DNA of 6,173 nt from contig SVKT01000095.1 of NCBI GenBank assembly GCA_015068335.1, positions 1 through 6,173 on the forward strand, given 5' to 3'. This DNA comes from Oscillospiraceae bacterium (GTDB lineage: Bacteria > Bacillota > Clostridia > Oscillospirales > Oscillospiraceae). Numbering within the stretch: the stretch's first letter is position 1; each line of letters starts with the position of its first letter. The notes beneath the pieces were generated by a model. It was not told the origin of the DNA. It worked only from the letters and a program-made list of their open reading frames with translations, and did not search any database. Shown here in pieces: positions 1-4,287 of the stretch. The translations under genes were made by a program, and so were the position numbers.

Positions 1-684
1 TACGGCGCCTTCCGCGAGATCACGCTGTCCGCCTCCTGTCCCGCCGCCAACGATCTGCTGCTGGGCAGCACGGCGCCGCTGGGTTTCGTGGAGTGGGAAA
101 CGGACGAGCCGGGCGAGGAGGCGGACGAATGGCTCGCCTTTCTGCTGCCCATCCGGGAGCGGATGCTGGCGCTTCTGGCAGACCGGACGGCGCCGCTGGA
201 TCGGCGTCTGGCGGCGCTGCTGACCTATGCCGCGGCGGCGCAGGAAGTGCTGGACGACGAGCGGATGGAGGAGTTGGAGCGTCTGCTTGTTCCGGCGGCG
301 GAGGGCGGCGTCGTGCTGCCCGGGGCGGCGTGGGACGCCCTGGCGGCGCTGGAAGTGCTGGAAGGGGACTGGCCTGACCTGCTCTCCCGGGCAAAGACTG
401 CCGCGCCGGCAGGGGAGGAGGCGCTGCTGGAACGCATCGCCGTGTATTTCGCCTTCCGCTACCTGCTCAAAGCCGTCAACGACGGCGATTTGCTGAGCCG
501 TGCGCAGTTCGTGGTGCTGTCCGTCTGCGCGGCGGCGCGTCTGGCGGGGGTGTGCGGACTTGGCGAGGCGCTGCGGCGATTCAGTTGCGAGATCGAGCAC
601 AGCGACGAAAACGTGGAGCGCCTGCTGGAACAGTTCCGGCAAGAGCCGGCGCTGTGGCCGGAGGCGTTTTTGGACAGAGCGTAA
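1..684 (+). CDS. C-terminal part of a FliB-like flagellin lysine-N-methylase (5' end outside window)
   Basis: The reading frame is open from base 1 to a TAA at 682-684, giving 227 residues with no in-window start needed; the GTG at 88 is internal because conserved sequence lies before it. Visible family-like features are an S-C-P motif near residues 12-14 (LSASCPAANDLLL, compare the usual SCPEAARL), a segment around FRYLLKAVNDGDLLSRAQF, and a C-terminal R-F-S-C-E-I-E-H-S-D-E-N stretch (EIEHSDEN at residues 197-204), close to the YSxEIEHSxEN signature of FliB-type proteins. FliB methylates surface lysines of flagellin using S-adenosylmethionine and an Fe-S cluster. The CxxCxxCC cysteine cluster that would confirm this is in the N-terminal part, outside the window. 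The middle (residues about 30-130) is Ala/Leu/Glu-rich and poorly conserved. A strong terminator follows directly, so this is the last gene of its unit. No flagellar gene is visible nearby. Recognition is from memory of the family, not a search. Confidence 0.7.
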   Translation, partial: YGAFREITLSASCPAANDLLLGSTAPLGFVEWETDEPGEEADEWLAFLLPIRERMLALLADRTAPLDRRLAALLTYAAAAQEVLDDERMEELERLLVPAAEGGVVLPGAAWDALAALEVLEGDWPDLLSRAKTAAPAGEEALLERIAVYFAFRYLLKAVNDGDLLSRAQFVVLSVCAAARLAGVCGLGEALRRFSCEIEHSDENVERLLEQFRQEPALWPEAFLDRA

Positions 685-690
685 ATGATG

Positions 691-733
691 AGGCGGCGTT
701 CCGCGGGGCATCCCTTGCGGAACGCCGCCTTTT
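691..733 (+). terminator. Rho-independent terminator of the FliB-like gene
   Basis: A perfect 14-bp stem AGGCGGCGTTCCGC (691-704) pairs with GCGGAACGCCGCCT (717-730) across a 12-base loop and is followed by TTT. It lies 7 bases after the stop codon of the upstream gene. Confidence 0.9.
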
Positions 734-762
734 GTGCGGCTTTCCTGATTTTGGCGGAATGG

Positions 763-789
763 TTTGTGCAAAAAGTCAAAATGCACAAA
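763..789. promoter_or_regulatory. Inverted repeat upstream of the 795 promoter, candidate operator
   Basis: TTTGTGCA (763-770) and TGCACAAA (782-789) are perfect inverted 8-mers separated by 11 bases, ending 5 bases before the -35 box at 795. The left arm extends to the quasi-palindrome TTTGTGCAAA. Closely related 8-mers occur near the gap, lacI and argG promoters. The bound factor is unknown; activator or repressor binding is inferred from position only. Confidence 0.5.
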
Positions 790-794
790 AAGTA

Positions 795-823
795 TTGACA
801 AGGCGGCTTGTGTGTTGTATATT
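795..823 (+). promoter_or_regulatory. Strong housekeeping-sigma promoter
   Basis: TTGACA (795-800), 17-base spacer, TATATT (818-823). This is the best promoter in the window; the start site should be near 830. The spacer contains the dyad ACAAG-GCGG-CTTGT (798-811), a possible operator. No ribosome binding site plus start codon follows within a normal leader length, so the transcript has a long leader or is non-coding. Confidence 0.8.
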
Positions 824-827
824 ATAG

Positions 828-1138
828 ATACAGAAAGGGAGAGCCAAGCGGAGCAAGTCCCACATCTGTACCGTTCGGAACAGCGACCCCAAACGGAAAG
901 CCAAATACGAAACAGACCTCACTATGATGAGCCGCACGAGCAAGCCTCGGCAATGACCGAAGCAAATGTCTGCGTGTATCTGTTGTTTCAGGGATTGGAG
1001 TTCCAAAGCGTTTATCTCAGGCGATCAGACTTTATCCCCGGCACCCGAACGGAAATCAAAGAAGTATGAGGTACGGTCCAATGAACAATCCAATCGAAGG
1101 GTAAGCCCCCCATTCGCCGACGGAGCGGATGGGGGGAA
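828..1138 (+). other. Transcribed stretch of unknown nature: long leader, small RNA or decayed gene
   Basis: About 310 bases downstream of a strong promoter with no convincing gene. Frame 2 (764-1069) and frame 3 are both open for long stretches; frame 3 runs from 828 to 1304 with one TGA at 954-956. Neither has a start codon with a good ribosome binding site near the expected transcript start, although AAAGGGAGAG at 834-843 looks like a Shine-Dalgarno sequence without a start codon behind it. A 12-codon ORF (1066-1104) ends just before a hairpin. I checked by eye for tmRNA, RNase P RNA, SRP RNA and common riboswitch signatures (TPP, cobalamin, SAM, glycine, c-di-GMP, lysine) and saw none. 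No product is recognised. Confidence 0.4.
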
Positions 1139-1160
1139 ATGCTTTTTCCGGGGGAAAAAG
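1106..1160 (+). other. Two consecutive hairpins, possible terminator or leader structure
   Basis: Hairpin 1 pairs CCCCCCAT (1106-1113) with ATGGGGGG (1129-1136), with a few extra CGC/GCG pairs possible inside. Hairpin 2 pairs CTTTTTCC (1142-1149) with GGAAAAAG (1153-1160) over a GGG loop. The T5 run (1143-1147), 6 bases after hairpin 1, could act as its terminator tail when hairpin 2 is not formed. If so, a transcript starting near 830 would be about 315 bases long. The T-run is not immediately adjacent to the stem, so termination is uncertain. Confidence 0.4.
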
Positions 1161-1525
1161 TGTTTCCGCACATCCGCAGGGCTGGCGCGAGAAGCCGGCT
1201 GCGCCCGTTTCGAATGGGACGCGGCGGAAGACAAAAAAAGAGCAGCCAGGCGGACACGAAGTCCCAGAGCAAAAACTCTATCAAGGCTGCCACGATCAGT
1301 ATAACCGGTTTGCTGACGATTGTCAAAGAAATGCACCAAAGTATCCTGTCTGGTGATGTGTTGGCACATTTTGGGGAGGAGCGCGACCCGAACGGGGATT
1401 ACGCCGGAAATGTGGATGCGGATTCTCCGCAGAAATCCAAAGAGTTGCTGCGTGAAATTGAAAAATTGTCACCGGAGCAGACGGAGCATATTTTGCTGGT
1501 CGTGAGAGACCTGGCCCGGCGGTAA
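1139..1525 (+). CDS. Small hypothetical protein (up to 128 residues), start uncertain
   Basis: The frame is open from 1085 to a TAA at 1523-1525. The ATG at 1139 lies in the G-run of a hairpin and has no well-spaced ribosome binding site; GTG 1160, ATG 1214 and ATG 1331 are alternatives, none with a clear Shine-Dalgarno sequence. The first 50 residues are basic and low in order (many R, K, S, Q). From about residue 53 on, the sequence looks more protein-like: a Thr/Ile/Leu segment (ATISITGLLTIVKEMHQSIL), an acidic middle with Asp/Asn/Gly, and a C-terminal amphipathic helix LREIEKLSPEQTEHILLVV. That last helix resembles the tails of XRE-type regulators, but no helix-turn-helix is present. Third codon positions carry more A/T (aaa, gat, ttg, gaa) than in the flanking genes, which may indicate foreign origin or low expression. 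A terminator follows 32 bases after the stop. I do not recognise the family. Confidence 0.45.
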   Translation: MLFPGEKVFPHIRRAGARSRLRPFRMGRGGRQKKSSQADTKSQSKNSIKAATISITGLLTIVKEMHQSILSGDVLAHFGEERDPNGDYAGNVDADSPQKSKELLREIEKLSPEQTEHILLVVRDLARR

Positions 1526-1557
1526 TGGCGCAGCGGTTTGTCTTTCGGGCATAAGAA

Positions 1558-1594
1558 AACAGGGATGGGCGTTTGCCCATCCCTGTTGTTTGTT
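1558..1594. terminator. Bidirectional terminator between the small ORF and gap
   Basis: A perfect 13-bp stem AACAGGGATGGGC (1558-1570) pairs with GCCCATCCCTGTT (1575-1587) across a GTTT tetraloop. On the plus strand it is followed by GTTTGTTTTG; on the minus strand the stem's own TT and the next bases give a TTTTCTT tail. It sits between two convergent genes, ending 15 bases from the gap stop codon, and can serve both. Confidence 0.9.
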
Positions 1595-1608
1595 TTGTTC
1601 GGTTGTGA

Positions 1609-2625
1609 TTACTGTGCCTTATCGACGGAGTTCATATAGCAGGCCAGTTCCACCATCTTGTTGGCGTAGCCGTTTTCGTTGTCGTACCAGGACACGACCT
1701 TCACGAAGTGGTCGTTCAGGGCGATGCCGGCGTCGGCGTCGAAGATGGAGGTGCGGGAATCGCCGATGAAGTCGGAGGAAACGACCTGCTCGTCGGTGTA
1801 GCCCAGAACGCCCTTCAACTCGCCCTCGGAGGCGGCCTTCATCGCGGCGCAGATCTCCTCGTAGGTGGCGGGCTTTTCCAGTCTCACGGTCAGGTCCACC
1901 ACGGACACGTCCAGAGTGGGCACGCGCATAGACATACCGGTCAGTTTGCCGTTGAGTTCGGGGATGACCTTGCCCACGGCCTTGGCGGCGCCGGTGGAGG
2001 AGGGGATGATGTTGGCGGTAGCCGCGCGGCCGCCGCGCCAGTCCTTCATAGAAGCGCCGTCCAGCAGTTTCTGGGTGGGGGTGACGGAGTGCACGGTGGT
2101 CATCAGGCCTTCCACGATGCCCCAGTTGTCATTGAGCACCTTGGCGATGGGGGACAGGCAGTTGGTGGTGCAGGAGGCGTTGGACACGAAGGTCATATCG
2201 GGGGTGTACTTGTGGTTGTTCACGCCCATAACGAACATCGGGGTGTCGTCCTTGGAGGGGGCGCCCATAATGACGTGCTTGGCGCCGGCGTCGATGTGAC
2301 CCTGGCACTTCTCCTTGGTCAGGTGCTGGCCGGTGCACTCGAAGATGATCTCGGCGCCCACGGTGCCCCAGGGGATGTCGCCCACGTTCTTTTCGGCAAA
2401 GACGGTGATCTTCTTGCCGTTGACGATCAGGGCGCCTTCTTCGTATTCGATGGTGCCGTCGAACTTGCCGTGGGTGCTGTCATAGCGCAGCATATAGGCC
2501 ATATAGTCGGGGCTCATAAAGGGGTCGTTGACGGCAACGATCTCCACGTTGCCGCGCTTGATGGCGGCGCGGAACGCCAGACGGCCGATGCGGCCAAAGC
2601 CATTGATACCGATCTTAGTAGTCAT
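1609..2625 (-). CDS. gap: NAD-dependent glyceraldehyde-3-phosphate dehydrogenase
   Basis: The 338-residue product converts glyceraldehyde-3-phosphate, NAD+ and phosphate to 1,3-bisphosphoglycerate in cytosolic glycolysis. The start at 2625 gives MTTKIGINGFGRIGR, the family's normal N-terminus, with AAAGGAG (2640-2634) 8 bases upstream; a longer in-frame start at 2739 would cover the promoter and is rejected. Visible features are the Rossmann G-x-G-x-x-G (GINGFGRIG, residues 6-14), Asp34 in AVNDPF (the position that selects NAD), the catalytic cysteine in SNASCTTNC (Cys152), the partner histidine in TTVHS (His179), the DWRGGR and NIIPSSTGAAKAVG phosphate-site segments, and the C-terminal SWYDNENGYANK. 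Length matches the family (330-340). The sequence resembles E. coli GapA rather than GapB. It is transcribed alone, divergent from a LacI-family gene, and ends at a bidirectional terminator. A PurR-like box in its leader suggests control by that neighbour. Confidence 0.97.
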   Translation of the reverse strand: MTTKIGINGFGRIGRLAFRAAIKRGNVEIVAVNDPFMSPDYMAYMLRYDSTHGKFDGTIEYEEGALIVNGKKITVFAEKNVGDIPWGTVGAEIIFECTGQHLTKEKCQGHIDAGAKHVIMGAPSKDDTPMFVMGVNNHKYTPDMTFVSNASCTTNCLSPIAKVLNDNWGIVEGLMTTVHSVTPTQKLLDGASMKDWRGGRAATANIIPSSTGAAKAVGKVIPELNGKLTGMSMRVPTLDVSVVDLTVRLEKPATYEEICAAMKAASEGELKGVLGYTDEQVVSSDFIGDSRTSIFDADAGIALNDHFVKVVSWYDNENGYANKMVELACYMNSVDKAQ

Positions 2626-2659
2626 TGAGAAAACTCCTTTCATCTCTGTGACGCATAAA

Positions 2660-2684
2660 TTTGCGCACAAAACGATTGCGCAAA
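2660..2684. promoter_or_regulatory. Inverted repeat in the gap leader
   Basis: TTTGCGCA (2660-2667) and TGCGCAAA (2677-2684) are perfect inverted 8-mers with a 9-base centre. They lie in the gap 5' leader, so they may be a DNA operator or form an RNA hairpin in the gap transcript about 35-60 bases before the start codon. The right arm overlaps the PurR-like box. Confidence 0.55.
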
Positions 2685-2693
2685 CGTTTGTCT
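2678..2693. promoter_or_regulatory. PurR-like (LacI-family) operator in the gap leader
   Basis: The 16 bases contain the palindrome CAAACGTTTG (2681-2690) and match the E. coli PurR consensus ACGCAAACGTTTGCGT at 13 of 16 positions, with the central CG typical of LacI-family sites. It fits the catabolite (CcpA cre) consensus poorly. It lies just downstream of the inferred gap start site, where a bound repressor would block transcription. The divergent LacI-family gene has a PurR-like recognition helix and is the obvious candidate binder. Confidence 0.6.
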
Positions 2694-2710
2694 TATGTTT
2701 TTCAAGCAGT

Positions 2711-2746
2711 ATGGTATCATATTCTGAATTTTTTGGCAACCGTCAA
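2711..2746 (-). promoter_or_regulatory. Probable gap promoter
   Basis: Reading the minus strand, TTGACG (2746-2741) precedes TATGAT (2721-2716) with a 19-base spacer. An alternative pair is TTGCCA (2739-2734) and TACCAT (2716-2711) with 17 bases. Either places the start site near 2705, giving a leader of about 80 bases that contains the repeats at 2660-2693. The choice between the two pairs cannot be made from sequence alone. Confidence 0.55.
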
Positions 2747-2771
2747 TTCAGATAACAATCTAAAAAAGACG

Positions 2772-2809
2772 TTGTGCAAATTGGATGGTGTGGTGTCACT
2801 TTTGCACAA
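2772..2809. promoter_or_regulatory. Inverted repeat between the two divergent promoters
   Basis: TTGTGCAAA (2772-2780) and TTTGCACAA (2801-2809) are perfect inverted 9-mers, 20 bases apart (29 bases centre to centre). They lie between the gap -35 (2741-2746) and the lacI -35 (2837-2842), a good position for a factor acting on both. The long spacing does not fit the Rex operator (TTGTxA...TxACAA with a short centre), although gap is a common Rex target. Confidence 0.5.
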
Positions 2810-2836
2810 ATCCTGCAAAAAACAGGCGGAAAACCC

Positions 2837-2865
2837 TTGACGGAACCCTTGCGAACGCATATACT
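2837..2865 (+). promoter_or_regulatory. Promoter of the LacI-family gene
   Basis: TTGACG (2837-2842), 17-base spacer, TATACT (2860-2865): one mismatch in each box. The predicted start near 2872 gives a leader of about 50 bases. The spacer carries TGCG-AA-CGCA (2850-2859), a weak dyad that could be a poor copy of the regulator's site. Confidence 0.75.
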
Positions 2866-2881
2866 GAAACCAACTAAATGA

Positions 2882-2910
2882 TTACGTAAATAACGGATGT
2901 TTTTACGCAA
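2882..2910. promoter_or_regulatory. Imperfect inverted repeat in the lacI leader, possible autoregulatory site
   Basis: TTACGTAAA (2882-2890) and TTTACGCAA (2902-2910) form an inverted repeat with one mismatch in 9 and an 11-base centre. The right arm runs into the ribosome binding site AAGGAGAG (2909-2916). The pattern could bind a dimer or fold in the mRNA and affect translation. Function is inferred from position. Confidence 0.35.
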
Positions 2911-2922
2911 GGAGAGAACGGA

Positions 2923-3918
2923 ATGAAAGTTACCATCAGTGATGTGGCGCATCTGGCCGGTGTTTCCACCGCCACGGTGTCCCACACCATCAACAATACC
3001 CGCTACGTGTCCGCCGAGACGAGGGAGAAGGTCTCCCAGGCCATCGCGACTCTGGGCTACACGCCGGACGCCTCCGCCCGCAGTTTCCGCACGGGCAAGA
3101 AGCAGACGGTGGGCTTCATCGTGCCGGACATTTCCAGTAAGTTCTTCGGCAATATGATCGAGGCGGTGGAGACCTATCTCTCCGCCCACGGCTACCACCT
3201 CATCATCGCCAACACCAAGGAGGATCCCGACCGGGAGGAGACCCATCTGCGTCTGCTCACCGCCGGTCTGGTGGACGGTCTGCTGGTGGCCAGTACGATG
3301 GACGATTTCCAGCGCTTCGACCACCTGATCCCCGCTGGGTTCCCCGTGGTTCTGGTGGACCGCATTTTCGACACGAAGAAGTATCCCTCCGTGTGCGTTT
3401 CCAACTTCCAGCCCATCTACCGCAGCGTGTGCCGTCTGGCGGGCAAGGGCCGCCGCCGCATCGGCATCATCGGCGGTCTGCCCCATCTGTCCTCCACCAA
3501 GGAGCGTATCTCCGCCTACCGGGAGGCGATGCAGGACTGCGGCCTGCCCGTGGAGGAGGACCTGATCCGCTACAAGACCGCTGAGGAGGACAGCGCCCGC
3601 CGCTGTCTGGACCAGTTGCTGGAACACAAGTGCGACGCCATCATCGTCTGCCGCACCTCCATCGCCGCCGAGGCGCTGGTCTACGTCCACAAGCGGGACA
3701 TCCGTCTGCTGGACGACCTGGAACTGGTGACCTTCCTGGACTATGATTCCAGCCTGAACCGGATTTATGCAGGCCAGGTGGACTGCATCGTGCAGCCCGT
3801 GGAGGAACTGGGCCGCGCTGCCGGCGAACAGATCCTCAACCGCATCGAAAAGCCCGACGCGCCCTTCTTCGAAAAGACCCTGACCTCCGCCTATCAGCCC
3901 TCCGGCATCCAGAAATGA
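2923..3918 (+). CDS. LacI-family (PurR-like HTH) transcriptional regulator
   Basis: The 331-residue product has the length and layout of LacI-family repressors: DNA-binding headpiece, hinge helix, then a periplasmic-binding-protein-like effector domain. ATG 2923 follows AAGGAGAG by 6 bases. The N-terminal helix-turn-helix (residues 4-24) reads ISDVAHLAGVSTATVSHTIN and continues NTRYVSAETR, very close to E. coli PurR (VSTTTVSHVINKTRFV), so a PurR-type operator is expected. The hinge A-R-S-F-R-T-G-K (residues 52-59) has Phe55 where most members have the leucine that wedges into the operator's minor groove. The core starts at TVGFIVPDIS (residue 62 on). The usual DN..GA motif after the first subdomain is replaced by SNFQPIYRS (about 159-167), so the effector is unlikely to be predictable from relatives. 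It is divergent from gap, alone in its transcript, and closed by a terminator. Control of gap and itself is inferred from the shared region. The effector is unknown. Confidence 0.92.
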   Translation: MKVTISDVAHLAGVSTATVSHTINNTRYVSAETREKVSQAIATLGYTPDASARSFRTGKKQTVGFIVPDISSKFFGNMIEAVETYLSAHGYHLIIANTKEDPDREETHLRLLTAGLVDGLLVASTMDDFQRFDHLIPAGFPVVLVDRIFDTKKYPSVCVSNFQPIYRSVCRLAGKGRRRIGIIGGLPHLSSTKERISAYREAMQDCGLPVEEDLIRYKTAEEDSARRCLDQLLEHKCDAIIVCRTSIAAEALVYVHKRDIRLLDDLELVTFLDYDSSLNRIYAGQVDCIVQPVEELGRAAGEQILNRIEKPDAPFFEKTLTSAYQPSGIQK

Positions 3919-3925
3919 CCCCCCG

Positions 3926-3955
3926 CTCCCGGCGCCCAAGGCGCCGGGAGTTTTT
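3926..3955 (+). terminator. Rho-independent terminator of the LacI-family gene
   Basis: A perfect 11-bp stem CTCCCGGCGCC (3926-3936) pairs with GGCGCCGGGAG (3940-3950) across a CAA loop and is followed by TTTTT. It starts 8 bases after the stop codon. Confidence 0.93.
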
Positions 3956-3966
3956 GCTGCGCCGGG

Positions 3967-4076
3967 GCCGTCCCGCCGGGCGGCGCGTGCATATTGGAGT
4001 GAAAGAATATGCAGAATATGCGGTATAGCGTGCATATTTAACCGCGGGGCGGGGAAGGGCCGCCCGGCGGGACGGC
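3967..4076. repeat. 110-bp nested inverted-repeat structure (cloverleaf-like)
   Basis: The outer arms are a perfect 18-bp inverted repeat (GCCGTCCCGCCGGGCGGC at 3967-3984, complement at 4059-4076). The 74 AT-richer bases inside hold two small hairpins in tandem: TGCATATT (3988-3995) with AATATGCA (4006-4013), and AATATGC (4015-4021) with GCATATT (4032-4038), each with a 10-base loop. The same bases also form direct repeats: GCGTGCATATT at 3985 and 4028, and GAATATGC at 4005 and 4014. There is no T-tail, ORF or clear target-site duplication. It lies between the lacI terminator and the argG promoter. It could be a miniature inverted-repeat element, a REP-like extragenic repeat or a protein-binding array; no family is recognised. 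Confidence 0.6.
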
Positions 4077-4134
4077 GGGGGCGCTCCGTCCGGCGGAGGG
4101 GGGTGTCTTCCCGCCACCTCTGCCGCTGCGGCGG

Positions 4135-4152
4135 AGCGGATTCCGCTTTTTT
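4135..4152 (+). terminator. Short possible terminator upstream of the argG promoter
   Basis: AGCGG (4135-4139) pairs with CCGCT (4143-4147) over an ATT loop, followed by a T6 run (4147-4152) whose first T is also the last stem base. The stem is short, but GC-rich sequence before it offers alternative pairing. It would stop readthrough before the argG promoter. It lies upstream of the best argG promoter, so an attenuator role would require an additional upstream promoter, and I see only weak candidates. Confidence 0.4.
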
Positions 4153-4218
4153 GTGGAATTTTTTCCAAAACAGGGAAAACTGTTGAAAATCCGGGCGAAA
4201 AGTTGTGCAAGTTGCCCC

Positions 4219-4248
4219 TTGTATAAATATTCAACTTTGGCGTATAAT
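4219..4248 (+). promoter_or_regulatory. argG promoter
   Basis: TTGTAT (4219-4224), 18-base spacer, TATAAT (4243-4248). The consensus -10 places the start near 4255, giving a leader of about 33 bases before argG. TTGTGCAA (4203-4210) lies just upstream of the -35, as in the unit at 795. An ARG-box-like site covers the -35 and part of the spacer. Confidence 0.65.
4220..4233. promoter_or_regulatory. ARG-box-like operator overlapping the argG promoter
   Basis: TGTATAAATATTCA matches the core ArgR consensus TGAAT-WWWW-ATTCA at 13 of 14 positions (the only difference is T for A at the third). ArgR/AhrC hexamers bind such boxes with arginine as co-repressor. Overlap with the -35 and spacer fits repression of argG when arginine is plentiful. 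No argR gene is in the window. Confidence 0.6.
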
Positions 4249-4287
4249 GCAATCATCATCAAACATTACATACGGAGGGTTCCTGTT

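Noticed and set aside
1071..1105. Group II intron domain V-like string GTACGGTCC
   Set aside because: Only a short resemblance; there is no reverse transcriptase, no full domain V/VI fold and no intron 5' signature.
1012..1326. Minus-strand ORF beginning with a hydrophobic stretch (VILIVAALIEFLLWDFVSAWLLFF), considered as a small membrane toxin
   Set aside because: It starts with TTG without a convincing ribosome binding site, continues into low-complexity Arg/Pro sequence, and lies opposite a better-supported transcript; no type I toxin family match is evident.
1708..2628. 306-codon plus-strand ORF opposite gap
   Set aside because: Antisense shadow of gap, rich in G, V, H and D, with no ribosome binding site.
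2678..2693. CcpA catabolite-responsive element at the gap leader
   Set aside because: Outer positions required by the cre consensus (TG...CA) do not match; the PurR-type box fits better.
2626..2739. Longer gap start at 2739 (38 extra residues)
   Set aside because: It would translate through the promoter and operator region; the start at 2625 has a strong, well-spaced ribosome binding site and the conserved family N-terminus.
2772..2809. Rex (NADH-sensing) operator upstream of gap
   Set aside because: The half-sites resemble TTGTG but are separated by 20 bases, whereas Rex sites have a 4-6 base centre.
2743..4035. 430-codon ORF on the minus strand across the LacI-family gene
   Set aside because: It is the antisense of a clearly conserved gene. 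G/C-ending codons of the sense gene remove stop codons from the opposite strand; the translation is low-complexity (G, V, L, H, D) and has no recognisable domain.
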